Made by a program: the position numbers and the translations under genes. 64,000 nt of DNA, from assembly GCA_013397435.1 (NCBI GenBank), contig VZRG01001635.1, positions 1 to 64,000 on the forward strand, written 5' to 3'. The DNA is from Erythrocercus mccallii. Taxonomy: Eukaryota > Chordata > Aves > Passeriformes > Dicruridae. Every line of letters begins with the position of its first letter. The stretch's first letter is position 1. A model generated the notes under the pieces. It had not been told where the DNA came from and ran no database searches. It saw only the letters and a program-made list of their open reading frames with translations. Below, in pieces: positions 13,056-25,080 of the stretch.

Positions 13056-14589
13056 AGAAATGTCTCCCTTGGACAATACTATTTAGTCACCTCTCATAAG
13101 CCTGGGTTTAATCCTATTTTTACCTTGTGCTAGAAAGTAGTCAGATTCAGAATATTTACCAATGATCTCATATAATTGTCATCCTTGCAGGGAAAAAAAA
13201 TCATCTCTCCTGAAACTTATATGTGTTTGGAAAATGTCATGTTCCCCCAGTGCATTCCTCATTCAATTCACACTGAAGTTCTCCATGTGTGTATCAATAT
13301 CATTATGAGGAGATTTCTCTGAGAAGAGCCAGACATGTTTGAATGCATATTGTAAATGTGGAGTGGGGATTTTTGCCTTCTTTCTTCTACGTTCTGGGCA
13401 TAAGTAATGCGCACAACTATCAAAAAATGTGTTCCCTATATAGTCACTGTGATAAATGTTTTCTGTTTTATTAGAATGGAATGATACATTGAAATATTAA
13501 AATATATTTATGCATATTCTGATGCATATGGATGTAAAAAACCTGAGAGTTCTTTTATGTGTAAAAGTTTAGGGTGTTTTTTACTTTGCTTTGGTGGTTG
13601 CCCGATACAAGTTTTTAGTATTTTATGAGATCAGTCTACAGCAAGAACTTGTACTCTTAAGGCAGGTGGTTTTGTTCCAGCTACAATGAACAATTTCACT
13701 CATTATTAATTGTCTTTCATGGATATGAACATGGCAGTTACAGTTTTATTTTGAATAAAAAATTACATTTTTTCATTTGTTCATCTACTCTGTGAAATGT
13801 GTCTTAGTTCCTATTTCTGAAGCTTTGAAGAAAAAAAGTCTGAGGGATTTGCGGAACCTAAGGGGTACATAAGACTGCCACATTGACAATAATTCTTAAT
13901 ATCTTAATATTCTTATGGGTATTGAATCGTTTTGAATTGAAGGAATTTGTGTGGACAACTTCTTATGCATTATACTGATAACCCTAAATTTTAGTAACGG
14001 ATTGATGCAATTTGGATGATGATGTACTAATCTGAAGAAAATGGCAGGTGTACTTCATGCCTGATGCAGGAACAGTATGTGATGTTTGCTGGTAGAAAGG
14101 AAATAGTCATATGGAATCTCAAATACATTTCTTATAGAAGGATTTTCTTCGTGAGATGAAAATCTGTAGGATTGACATGTTAGTATGTTGTGTTAATAAC
14201 TCTTCCAGAACTCTTATTATTTATCCTGGATAGGTAAGCCTTTTGCCTGAATTTCTTGATTTGCAAAACAATTATATCCAATTATCTGATTAGATTTAAT
14301 AACAGAGAGAAAATGCAACCCAAATTTAAATACCTTGCAATTAAACAGAAGACAGTATTTGGGTTTTGATACCCATAAAAAGAAAAAAATCATGTCATCA
14401 ACAGTTTAGTACATTCCTAGCTGTATCTGATTTCTGGGTAGATTCTTGAAGCTTTTTGCAATTAATGAAGTGCATCACTTGCATGAAGATTTATTTCATT
14501 GTTTAACTCTTAAACATCTAGCAACATAATAAAACCTGCAGAGAGGAATGAAGCACAGCCAGGCCTGAGAGAGTAGTTGAGGTACTTAC

Positions 14590-14760
14590 CTTGCGTGTGG
14601 GACACCTGTGCTCTGTAACTTTTGTTCTGCCTTGAATTCCCAAAGAGTACCCTGCCCGTCAGCCACTGGAGCTATTCAAGTTCCCAGGTAACCTCAGGTG
14701 TCACACAGCTCTCTCAACCACTTCCACATTTTGTTTCATTCTAGTAAAAGTCTCATTTCC
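14590..14760 (-). other. Splice-bounded exon candidate, non-coding if real
   Basis: On the minus strand a pyrimidine-rich acceptor (CATCTTCCCCATTTGTTCAG) ends just upstream of 14760, and the interval ends with CAAG|GTAAGT, an excellent donor, at 14590/14589. The 171-nt interval contains stop codons in all three minus-strand frames, so it cannot be an internal coding exon as bounded. A second AG about 20 nt upstream of the acceptor is an alternative. This could be an exon of a non-coding RNA or a chance pairing of splice-like words. Confidence 0.2.
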
Positions 14761-14811
14761 CTGAACAAATGGGGAAGATGCTGCAGACCTTTACAAAAAA
14801 AGCCATTACAA

Positions 14812-14841
14812 AGCTCTAATTCCTTGGATAGGATTAGAGCT
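14812..14841. repeat. 9-bp inverted repeat extended across a bulge
   Basis: AGCTCTAAT at 14812-14820 pairs exactly with ATTAGAGCT at 14833-14841. Two more GC pairs (CC with GG) follow if one T is bulged. It lies just upstream, on the minus strand, of the exon-like interval at 14590-14760, but no link is shown. Confidence 0.8.
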
Positions 14842-17359
14842 GACTTTTTTCGCGACTGATCTTGTGATCAGGGAACAAAAGCTTTGTTGTACTTCATCCG
14901 TGTTTGATGTTTCTTGAGCCACAGTTGCAAATGTGTAGGTCAGGGAATAAAGCCAACCATGCAAGATCTGTGCACACATCAGAGGGGCCCATTAACACCA
15001 CCTGGAACATTAATGAAGTGTAAAATTGAAGATGTGAATGTTTGTAAACTGAGAGATCACTGAAGTTTTTATAGTGACAGTTTTTATTTTTCTGGGTTTC
15101 TTTCTTGTAGGTAACAGGAGCAGTAAAATGCATTTCAGCACTAAAAATGAAGATAAATATACAGTAAAAATGAAGTGGAAATAACTTCATAAAAATACTG
15201 AGATAGAAATACAATTAAAAGTCAGGACATTGTCTACTTAGGTCACTTATAAGTGGTGATTTAGAAGAGACAACTTAAAATCTAAAGCATTACACAGGCT
15301 TAGGTTTATCCTTTTTAAATTTCTTTAAAAGTTTGTAGGGAGTTCTAAAGCTTCATCTCAGTTAATCTGAAAGGTCTTACATGCTGCTTTAATGTTACAT
15401 CACAGACATGGTAAAACTGTAATTTTAACTCCTATGTCTTTTCAAATAGGAATTGGCTTTTGTCATATGTTATTTTCTGTCAGGAAGTAGTAGATTTCAA
15501 CTGATGAATGAAATATTTTCAAATGTTCACTTAAAAATATCCCTACAGATGTAAAGATATATACATATGTAAAAATTCCATTTCAAGAAATTCAGACAGT
15601 GAAGGGGTAAAGACAGAAAAAAATGGAAAATCAACTTCTCACATACTCATGAGCTCAGCTTCTTAAATGGTCAGTACGTTAGTTTCCATTGCAAACATGG
15701 GAATTACTGTCCTGTTTCTGTTGACAAGGGCATTCTGTTGACATTATATGCAGATGATATCAGTCTTTCTTTTCTTTGCTCATCTATGGAAATGAAATTT
15801 GCTGTACCTGCTGGCACGGGCCAGAGGTTACAACACAAGTGTATTTTCTGAGCCCTCTGGAGGATTGTACCTCTGCTTACAGTCTGGTGTCTGCTAACCT
15901 GGCTGAGCACTGACATGTTTCTTCATGGGGGAAGGAAATGAAAAGCCAGATTTCTTCAACTGAATTGGAACAGTGAAGCTGGCTCTCCATTTTCCTCTCC
16001 AGAAATGGGGATGAGGGTGATGTTTTAGGCTGAACTGGAAAGAGGGGAAGGTTAATGCTTGGAAACAAAAGGAAATGGAGCAGCAAATTTGGTTTGATCT
16101 TCATTTGAGTTACATATTTGTTTGGTTTTCAGAAGTTGTTCTATTCAGATTGAATGATTTTGTCCTGAAATAGAAAGACTATTTCATACATGGGTTTGAA
16201 GGATCCAAAAGGGAGAGAAGAGAATCCTATTATCTAAAAGTGTGTTTCCCAATGGAAGGGTGCTTCTGATCCCACTTAAATGAATGTCACACTTGACTTG
16301 GTATGGCAGAAGTCACGTTCTCCAGTTGTACTGGCTGTGCACCTACTCTACCTTTCACAAAGTTAGGGAGGAAGTACGCCATTTACTATTAATATTTATA
16401 GCAGGCAATGGTAGGATTTTAATAGTGATAACTTTGAGCATAAACAGCTGATTTCAAAATTAATTAGATCTTGTGACAATTCTTCCAACCTCTGAAAGTC
16501 TTGGTACAGACTTTCAACAACTCAAAGACATTCAACAATTTAACATCTATTTTCTGGAAGCCAGTTTTATCACTTAGCATATTGTTTTGGTCAGGATGTG
16601 TCATCTGTGTAAATAAAGGGAAATAAATATATTCAAAATGATGATAGTCTCAGCTTAAATAATTAGCGTGTCAGTTTTTTAGGAACTGTAGTGGGAAGTG
16701 TCAGTAAAACTAAGTGCCTATACAGAAGTCAGCAGATGTTCACTCCAATTGCACCATTTCTTCTTGGATTTATTTTTATTTCCCTTTTGTTTAAGTATTA
16801 GACATGTTGTTCGATATGTTATACAATTAAGATAAAAAGAGCATTGCCTCCTAATATAGTGACTAGAGAAATAATTAATTTATTTTAGTAATGTGTATAT
16901 TTCCATTATTAGGATTAATTCTCTAAATAGCCTGATCTAAAACAGAGAAAACAAGCCTAACATAACTCCTGGAGTAGTTTCCCATTATTCTCAAATTATC
17001 CATAATCTTATACTCCTGACTTTATGACTGCTGCGCACAATTACTGTTGTAACTGTGAAGATAATTTTTTCATTTGAATTCCACAACAAAAAGATTAAAA
17101 TTTTCCAATTAATCAAGATACACTGGTCAATATTGACAGCTTTAAAAGCATTCTAAGCATTTGATTAGGTTATCCAATGAGAGTTGTGTTGCATTGGGGT
17201 TTCAGCATCAGTGCTCTGTCAATATATGGTCAAGAATTAAGGCTTTCTTGTTTGAACTAACAACAGAACAGCAATAGAAATTTATTCTCCTTTAATTGGT
17301 AAGGGCATGGAGAAGGATTGGAATTATTAACTAAACATCTTAAGTACAAGTTAACTCAC

Positions 17360-17401
17360 CTAGAGAATGACTTGGGTTTTTCTCAGATATTTCGGACTTG
17401 A
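17360..17401 (-). other. Weak splice-bounded interval, 42 nt
   Basis: The minus strand reads ...CCTTTTCTAG at the upstream edge and CTAG|GTGAGT at the downstream edge. One frame is open across the 42 nt (phase 1 in, phase 1 out). Both signals are good but short, and the interval is small, so chance is a likely explanation. Confidence 0.1.
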
Positions 17402-20283
17402 CTAGAAAAGGATTTTCTGTTACACGTGGTCAGGATGCCTGGAGGAAGGCTCATTACCCTTCAGTATTGTATCGCACACGATAGCAGGAGACAAAATCTG
17501 CTCATTATGTTTTCACCACTAGAGTTTGAAAAGCATATCTCTCATGCTTCTCTGCATAAAGCCATCAAGTATTTTAAAATGTTAATGGATCTTAATGAGG
17601 ATAATTTCACATAACCTTTTTGTGGTTTCCATGAAAATTAACTGTTGCTCTGTTCTTTAGGTGGCTTGAACTGTTCACTTTGGTGAGCAGCTTGTAATGA
17701 GTAAACTACTACTAATACTCCTTCATACTGTTATGAGCATGTTTTCAGATACTGACATAAATCTGCATCCTTGCCAGATGATGAAATTTACTTTCTATTC
17801 CCTGCTTGCCTCCCTCACTAGAGATCTTAGAATTTGAATTTGGTAAATTTGCACATTGCTCTTTTATTCCTTTGATATTTGAAGGTTTGATCACCTTTCA
17901 GATAGAGAAGGAATAGGCAATTTCTCAGAATGTGTTTTCTATTCTACTAGATTAGGCCCTGTGAATATCTGATCTTCTATGCTTTCCCCACTTGGGCATG
18001 ATTCTAAACAAGCGTGTCAGACTCCCTGTCTGTTTGTTCTGGTGCTGAGATAGACTCGTGTTTTCTATCAAGTAAAATGCTATACATTGGTGCTGTTGTG
18101 TATATGAATATCAAACTCTCATCACCTGTCTCTTTGCTTGAAAAAGGTTTTCCAAGGATAAGAGAAAAACTGCTGCAAATCATGACGAGAAAGCTTTTGA
18201 ATTTTTTTTTCTGCTATTTTATCTCTGATAGTGTGTCTTTGCTGTCTACTTTGGATGCACATTTTTGAGCATAAAATATCACATGAAGTGTTAACATTTG
18301 GTAGAATCTTGTAAATTTAATCTGGTTTTCATGTGGGATATGGAAATCAATAGAAAAATATATCTGTGTTTACCTAAAATGTTTTAACATCAAATAACAA
18401 AGGTCTATTGATATGGCAAATGCAGGACAAATTCAATAAGAAATATAAAAGGATAGCATAGGGATTTGAAAACATTCTCATGTTGCACAATGTCGTGTTA
18501 AATCATATTTCATAATGGGAGAATAATGCAATGGTAACTGCACATGACGTCCCACAAGGTAGGTGATTTGGGAGCAAGTATTGGCAACACTGTCTCATCA
18601 ATACTATTTTGTTCCACTGCCAATTCTGAGAAGAAAATATAAGCGGAGTTAAGATGTATGCATGGTTGTTATTTGGTAAAATAATCTTTTTCAGTATACA
18701 GAAACTGATTACTCTTGTTCCATGGTGCCAGCTTACAGTTGTTTCATTTCTAGGTCTGATAGAATTTCTGTAGAAAATTACAGATCAGCCATTGTTGTTA
18801 TATTGCAGCAGCTTCATTTTCTCTGTTGATGAGAATTACTGAAGTGGTTGCTTATATGTATCCTAAGGAATCATAGTTATGAAAGGTAAAGATAAGCAGT
18901 ACAATATGGGCAAATGAGACCTTAAGTCTATTACATGCCTTTTTTTTTCTGATTTAGTAGTAGAAAAATACTAAAAGAATTGTCAGCAATATTTATTTAA
19001 TTACCTCAACTTTTCTCTGAAATTTTTTTTTAACTCTTTCCTAGTCAGTGCCATTAATTCATTATCATATTTGAACTTTGCTAATGCCTAAATATTCCTT
19101 CTTCAGTCTTCAGATGTTTTCTTGCAAGTATGTATCTGTTCAGATACACACTTGGGCACAGGGTTATGAAATTGCAACTTCTTGATAAAATGAATTTAAA
19201 TTATTTTGTGGAAATGCTTGGAATTAGCATGGTCCACTTGGATCCAAGCTGGGAACAAAACTGTCCACAATTTGTGGCACTCTTTTCTCTTTTTACTTGC
19301 TTTGTTTGCTGTAGTCTTTTGTTTGGTTGTACTGAACTGTACCACTCATAGAGAAAATGAGCTTCAATATGAGAAGCTTTGTTCCTAACATTCAGTCCAA
19401 GAGCAACAATAATTAAAACATCATATCATTTAGTACCAATAATTTCAAGTGGCCCCAAAATGCTTTAGTATCTTCAGATTTGGATTAATTCAGCTCTTCT
19501 TGGATAAAATTCTCACAAAGATAAAAATAGTCTTGTTTAAGACAAAAAAAAGTAAGCATACCTTATTCAGATGGGAACTTAGAGGGGAATTTATTTCCTC
19601 ATTTAATATTCAAGTATGACATTGTTTCTACTGTACATACTTTAAAAATGCCACAGAGTTTTTAGTGATCATGCAAGTGCACACTGACGTGATGCCTTTG
19701 CTAACAACACAGGCTTGCTGCTACACTGGCTGTCTGTCCTAGCTATAGGGCACCTGTCTGCTTGGCTCCTGGGAGCAGAGGGCTGCAGAGATGGCTGAGA
19801 TGCAATATCTCATGCTTCAGTCTTCTAAATGAGTGATATAAAATCTAGACAGAGGTTAAGCATCAACTTTTAAATACAGTTGGGCAATGGATTGGTCTGA
19901 GAAGTGTAATTGCAGCAAAAAGACAATATATTACACGAAGTGCTAAGTAGATGAGATGCCAACCTAAAATTTGTCTCATTTATAAAAAATATCAAGCTTT
20001 TCTAAAACTTTAAATAGATTATTTTTCAATCTCCAACTCTTTCAGAAATGGAGACTGTACAACTGCCAGATCCACAGCTTGACCTGCTATTATTTCCTTA
20101 GGAGCCTTTTATTTGAACACAGCATCCTTCAACCATTCAAGAGAAGACCTTGAACTCTGCTGCTACTCATAGCAGAGGTTATGCTGAGAATACTTTTGAT
20201 AACACTTCTTTTCTTCTTGGGATGCTTCTAGAATATATCTGCTGCCTGTTTCCTTGGAGACTGACATGCAGTCAGCACAATGG

Positions 20284-20420
20284 CTCTATAGCACCTGTAA
20301 ATCAAACTTCAAAAGGAGACACTGTCCTTGTTAGAGGAAATGGTATGCATGGTGGGGAAGGAAGAGAGTTTTGCTTTCCCCTTGTCTTCCAGAGGATAAA
20401 ATGGCTGTAGTGCTATAGAG
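20284..20420. repeat. Perfect 11-bp inverted repeat spanning 137 bp
   Basis: CTCTATAGCAC at 20284-20294 and its exact reverse complement at 20410-20420 flank 115 bases. The word ATGGCT also precedes both arms. I see no target-site duplication outside the arms, so a terminal-inverted-repeat element is not supported. It may be chance. Confidence 0.4.
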
Positions 20421-21389
20421 AGATTATGTCAGACGGTAAAGGCTGAGTAGGCTGTGTAGCAGCCTTCAGACTGACTGGAGTTTTTATCAAAAAATAGCAT
20501 TGGTCTGCATTTAATCTAGAGAATAAGGCCTTACTTTGCAAATGGATTTGTGAATGCAGTAGTTATGGAGATAATTGTATATGTATCATTAAGAGTTTAG
20601 ATGTGAAAAGATACATTAGTAATTTTGACCAGCTTGGGTATATTTTTAGCAAATTCGTTTGTCACAGATCCTGTAATCTTCATGTTTCCCTTTTATGTAC
20701 CCTTCCTGCATGAAGAGACAGGACCAGTACCTTGTGAGGAGATGAGCTTGGACCTGCTTTCTCCAAATCAAACACTTTATCTTTCTCCTCTGTCTTTGCA
20801 GTGTGGTTAAGGGATATGTCCTAATGGTTTCCTATTCCTTTCCCTTATGTCAATGTTTTAAAATGTTATTAGTTTTGGCAGTTATAAATTTGGTCAACAT
20901 TTAGCTTCCCAGCTCTCACACAGAAACAAAATTAAAGGACATATTTGCTTTTAGATTAGGTACCGATTCAAAAAGGGTTGAAAATAAATAATTGGAGTCT
21001 CAACTTAGGAACAGGTGGTGTATTATAAGGGGGGGGAAAGGTTTCCCGTTGGAACAGACACATGAGAAATCAGGTGAACAACACTTGGTCAAATAATAAT
21101 GATATATATAATCCTTATTATTCCCACTTTAGAACAAGTACTGTTATTGCCAATGTCAACATCCAAATTTCCTGTGACTTCACTTTCAGTGTTAAGTTTC
21201 TAGAGTAAATCCACAGCTAAAAATTGCCAGCAGTAGATACAAACAATTTAACAAACATTTCAAATGTCCTTCACAGTCTGAGCAAATTTTAAGAGCATGA
21301 TGCTCAAATATTTGATTAGATAGTGCTGTGGGATGTTCATGTGCTGAGCCTGCTGAGATCCTTCTGACTGCTTACCCTTTGCTCGGTAA

Positions 21390-21407
21390 GGGAGGGGGGG
21401 ACAGGGG
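21390..21407 (+). other. G-run motif with G-quadruplex potential
   Basis: GGG, A, seven Gs, ACA, GGGG: four G-tracts of at least three can be drawn with loops of 1, 1 and 3 bases. A related but shorter G8 run lies near 21030. Whether either folds is not known. Confidence 0.6.
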
Positions 21408-21683
21408 AGCCCGCAAGGTGAGAGTAAATGGTTATTACAGCTTTTCATGGCATTTCCAAGTGAAAATAGAGTCAACTATTGTGTGATTTTATAATCCATA
21501 GCTTCAAAATCTGCTAATTAACACCTACAACAATGAGTAAAGCTACAGCTGAATGACATTTGATCAGATGTGGTGCACAGCCATAGGGCAGTCCTAATTG
21601 TTGTGTTGTTTTCTGCAGTCTCCCATTATTCTTCGATGATACTAGGATATGGCCATCTTTTCTTCCCTTCTCTCAGGCCTCCA

Positions 21684-21712
21684 TCCTAGATGACTCCTTA
21701 AGTCATCTAGGA
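21684..21712. repeat. Perfect 12-bp inverted repeat, 5-nt loop
   Basis: TCCTAGATGACT, loop CCTTA, AGTCATCTAGGA. This is the longest exact short hairpin I found in the window. The arms do not extend on either side, so the total stem is about half that of a typical microRNA precursor. Confidence 0.95.
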
Positions 21713-23100
21713 GTTATGCAGAATGAATCTGTTTCATCCTCTGAGAGGCTTTATCATGTCTGCATTTGTTGTTGCATGTCTGCAGGTTGAGTTAATCCTC
21801 ACTTTGATTTTCCTCCCACACCCTGCAGTTTTCAAAATGCCTCACTGGCACTGGGTGCAGGTATCAAATCTTTTGTTATCAGGTCAGCTTTGCCTAATTC
21901 CTAGGCTAGCAATGGTCTGGCTGGAGAGTTTTGGACAGTGAATCTCACAATAGCCACGTTGCCTGTGAATTGTGTGGAATGCATTGTAATTTTTAATGAA
22001 CTGCTAAAAATCATCCAAGGCTCTCTTCAACAGAGAGGACTACACAGCCAGTCTACCCATACATACTCTACATCTCCTCTGACTCGGTCTGGGGACACCT
22101 GAGCATAGAATTTATGACAGATGTATATCTGAGTGAGTGCTTGGAAAGATCCTTTAATGTCCCTTGGATGAGAGCAGCAAGGAAAAACCCCAAACATCTT
22201 ATAACCTTCTTGCAGCCCCACGCTAAGGCAGTAGCTGAGGGTAGGATATAGTCAGATGAATGGTTTCTCAGCCTGATTTCAGAATGATTAATGGCAGCCA
22301 TTCTTGCCTCACAAGAATAACATACAAAACACAGCTCAGCCCCCACTGAATCACCAAGCTGTCCCTTCTCAATTACTCTCTGGGTGTCATTCAGTCCTAC
22401 TTATTTCCACTATAATTTTATTTTTGTCATTGGTTGCTACAACACTCAGTGTGCGTGCACACACTGTTGCTAAGATCTCTGCTATGTGACTCTTGCCAGC
22501 ATTCTACAAGGAAGAAATTAAGGTGTTCATCATAAAATAGATATTTGGTAAGTCATTGACTTAGGCTGAAAACACAGGGCCCCAAACGCAGTTTGTCTAT
22601 TACAGTCAAACAAGGCATAACTGATGGTTTGGAGAACCCATTATAGGTGATGCACTGATGAAATGTGAAAAGATCTCAAGAAATTAATTATATCACTCTC
22701 TTCCCTGATTTTGTAGCTACATGAATCTGGACTATTTGTGAACTTCTATGCACACAGTCTTAGTGGTCAGAATGAAAACGTCTATTATTTCCCTCCATGT
22801 TTTTATGTTGTTAGGTATGAAAATAATTTGCATATTATAACACATATGCAACTCTTAAGAGAACTTTAATTGAACATTCAACGTTAAAGGGTTTTGCCTT
22901 CCCTTCACGTACAGGCTAAACTCTCATTAGTATTAATAGAACTTCTATGTGTTCCATGAAGAGAAAATGGGACCACAGTTTGTAGGGGAAAACTTGAAAG
23001 AAAATAAGATTCTTAATTATAAATAAGATTTTGTTAATACATATTACAGATATGCTGTGAAAAAAAATCTGAAACCAACAGTTTATACTAAGCAAACAAA

Positions 23101-23232
23101 TTATTTTAAATTAAGTACTTAGTAGTACTAGCTTGTTATTTTAAATTAAGTACTTAGATAGTATTACCACTAGCAAGTAATAGCTTGTTTCTAATTTCTT
23201 GGTTTCTAATTTCTTGGTTTCTAATTTCTTTC
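23101..23232. repeat. Nested tandem-duplicated tract
   Basis: Two exact 22-base copies lie at 23101-23122 and 23136-23157 (both begin TTATTTTAAATTAAGTA). Each is followed by a diverged segment ending in AGCTTG. Immediately after come three 15-base units of TTTCTAATTTCTTGG (23188-23202, 23203-23217 and a partial third). The tract has clearly grown by repeated local duplication. Confidence 0.9.
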
Positions 23233-23664
23233 TTTTCATATATTCATACATTTTGTAGTACCCACAGATCTTTTCTAGATGGATTCTGTTATGTTTAGTG
23301 TTGTATAAATATGTAATGAAATTACTTACCCAAAGATATTAAAGTATTAATTTTATTTAAAGCCCAAATCAACCCTATTGTCTACAACATTGAGTTCCTT
23401 CATAAGTATTTGCCATTGATTTCTTATAAGCTTCAGTGAAACATTAAATAAACTAATTTTCCTTGCTGGGTCTAGTTATATGAGTTATCCACTGACATTT
23501 TTCCCTGTTTATCAATTAGTATCCCTAATGTGCCCTTGGATAATCATGTATAGAGGAAACAGCATCTGTCACTTAGCTCAAGTCAAAGTTGACAGAACAA
23601 AACTAGTCATAATTGTTAGGTAAATAGACACTTTTATTCTTGCAATTTTTCAATTCTATCCTGC

Positions 23665-23679
23665 TTTTTTTTTTTTTTT
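23665..23679. repeat. T15 homopolymer
   Basis: Fifteen consecutive T. No poly(A)-tailed retrocopy is evident on the minus strand next to it. Confidence 0.95.
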
Positions 23680-24003
23680 CTCATTTAACTGAAAACTAGT
23701 TGAACAGGACTAATTCACAACTGATTTCAAGAGTAAAAAAAAAATTCTAGTATATTTTCCAGGATGTAAGAAAATAAAATTCTGGCCTGAATCAGAAATT
23801 TCTGTAATTTGAAAAGATTCTTCCATGATTGGAATCAAAATCTTGTAATGATGGAATGTTTCTGAACAGTAAAAATTAGATTTCAATAGGTGATGAACAA
23901 AACGACAGTTTATTATTATAGTAAGAGATCCCTTTACTTTTTAATACCTTAAACAACAGCAATTCTTTAGTGTTTTATTGCTGCTATGGTTACTGTTGTC
24001 ACT

Positions 24004-24016
24004 TGTGTGTGTGTGT
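24004..24016. repeat. Short (TG)n microsatellite
   Basis: Thirteen bases of uninterrupted TG repeat. Confidence 0.9.
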
Positions 24017-24204
24017 CTATGCTGATTTGTATAATCCATGAAAGTACAGCAAACTTGGATTCATAATCTATATGAAATAATGTATCAGTTAGCAGCAAAA
24101 TTGACCACAACGGAAATAAATATATGATTTCACTTTGATTTTTGTATCAAGGAATTGTGGGGTGGATTATTTCCTTTGGTGTGGCTTATCATTAATATCA
24201 AGTG

Positions 24205-24400
24205 TGCGGAATGCGAATCAGAGTGGATTTCTGAGTAGGGAGCGTTGACTCTCTGGACGCTCCGAGGGGACACCGGAGTCCCTGGGGAGAACTTGCAGGG
24301 ATGGGACAGGCACAGCCTGTGCTCCTGAGCCAGGTCACGTGTGACAGACCAAGGGCTGTGCAGCAGTGAGAGACTGGCAGCAGCAGCAGCAAAGGGGGAG
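24205..24400. other. GC- and CpG-richer islet with hairpin and GCA repeat
   Basis: A sharply bounded GC-rich patch begins GTGCGGAATGCGAATC and contains about nine CpGs. Inside it GGAGCGT and ACGCTCC pair as a 7-bp hairpin (about 24239-24263), a CACGTG E-box follows near 24338, and five GCA units close the patch near 24377-24391. A 64-codon minus-strand frame spans it without any recognisable family. Sharp edges and CpG retention could indicate an old LTR fragment, a methylation-free regulatory element or a non-coding exon. I cannot decide by eye. Confidence 0.4.
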
Positions 24401-25010
24401 CTTTAGCACTTTTTCTCTAGCAATTGCAAGGTTGAACTCATCTGCCTGACTGCTGGACTAGATCCAAAAGAAGAAGAAGCCTTCACAGGCCATCTGTTCT
24501 GTTTTTAAAAAATACCAGGTCAACAATTGCTAAGTTATTCCCATTTGTATCTCAGGGCCTTCTAGAGAGCTTGACATGTTTGGGTGACTCTTGCATGACT
24601 TCAGCTATCATATTTGATTAATCAAGCAGAACCTCATAGTCTACATTTCCCTTCCTACACTGCAGCCACATTGTGCTTTTTGTTGGAATCTGTTGGGACA
24701 CTGTTTCTTTTAAGCTCTTTTCTATCTGCCTACAACTGTCTGACAAGATGGTTGCACTAGGGTGGTGCTAGTGGCACATACCAGCTGTTGGACCCCTCCA
24801 CTTATCCTCTACATCCTTCCCTGTTTCGACTTGATCCCTACAGCAAGAGGCTGTAAAAGTAGCAACAGAGGGACATTTTAGCAATTGAGCTCTACCATGC
24901 AAGTTCTACTAAACCAGCAATATGATACATTTCAAACTCTCTTGCTTCTTCCTGTATTATAGGGCTGGGACAGAACACCGGAACAATAAAAAGAAGACTT
25001 CTTTACAGCC

Positions 25011-25080
25011 AGCCACTAGCTCAGTTGGTAGCAGAGATGTGTTTTCTCTTGATCATTGAAGCCGGCATTGACTGGGGTCC
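25011..25080 (+). other. Possible tRNA-derived fragment (SINE or tRNA pseudogene relic)
   Basis: TAGCTCAGTTGGTAGC at 25017-25032 matches the D-arm/A-box core of many tRNAs and of tRNA-derived SINEs. The downstream part has no clear GGTTCGAATCC-type B box. The anticodon and acceptor stems cannot be drawn with matching arms. At best this is a decayed tRNA-derived element; a chance 15-base match is less likely but not excluded. Confidence 0.3.

Larger units (their letters stand above)
13060..24190. other. AT-rich non-coding stretch
   Basis: Long AT-rich sequence with only short overlapping frames. Items worth naming inside it are listed separately: minus-strand exon-like intervals at 14590-14760 and 17360-17401, a hairpin at 14812-14841, hairpins near 20.3 and 21.7 kb, a G-run motif at 21390-21407 and the tandem-duplicated tract at 23101-23232. 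Strong plus-strand acceptor-like sequences end at 19044 and 20801 but are not matched by strong donors. A CRE-like TGACGTC lies near 18545 in an otherwise unremarkable context. Confidence 0.6.

Noticed and set aside
20761..20960. Strong plus-strand acceptor ending at 20801
   Set aside because: No good donor within several hundred bases and all frames close quickly.
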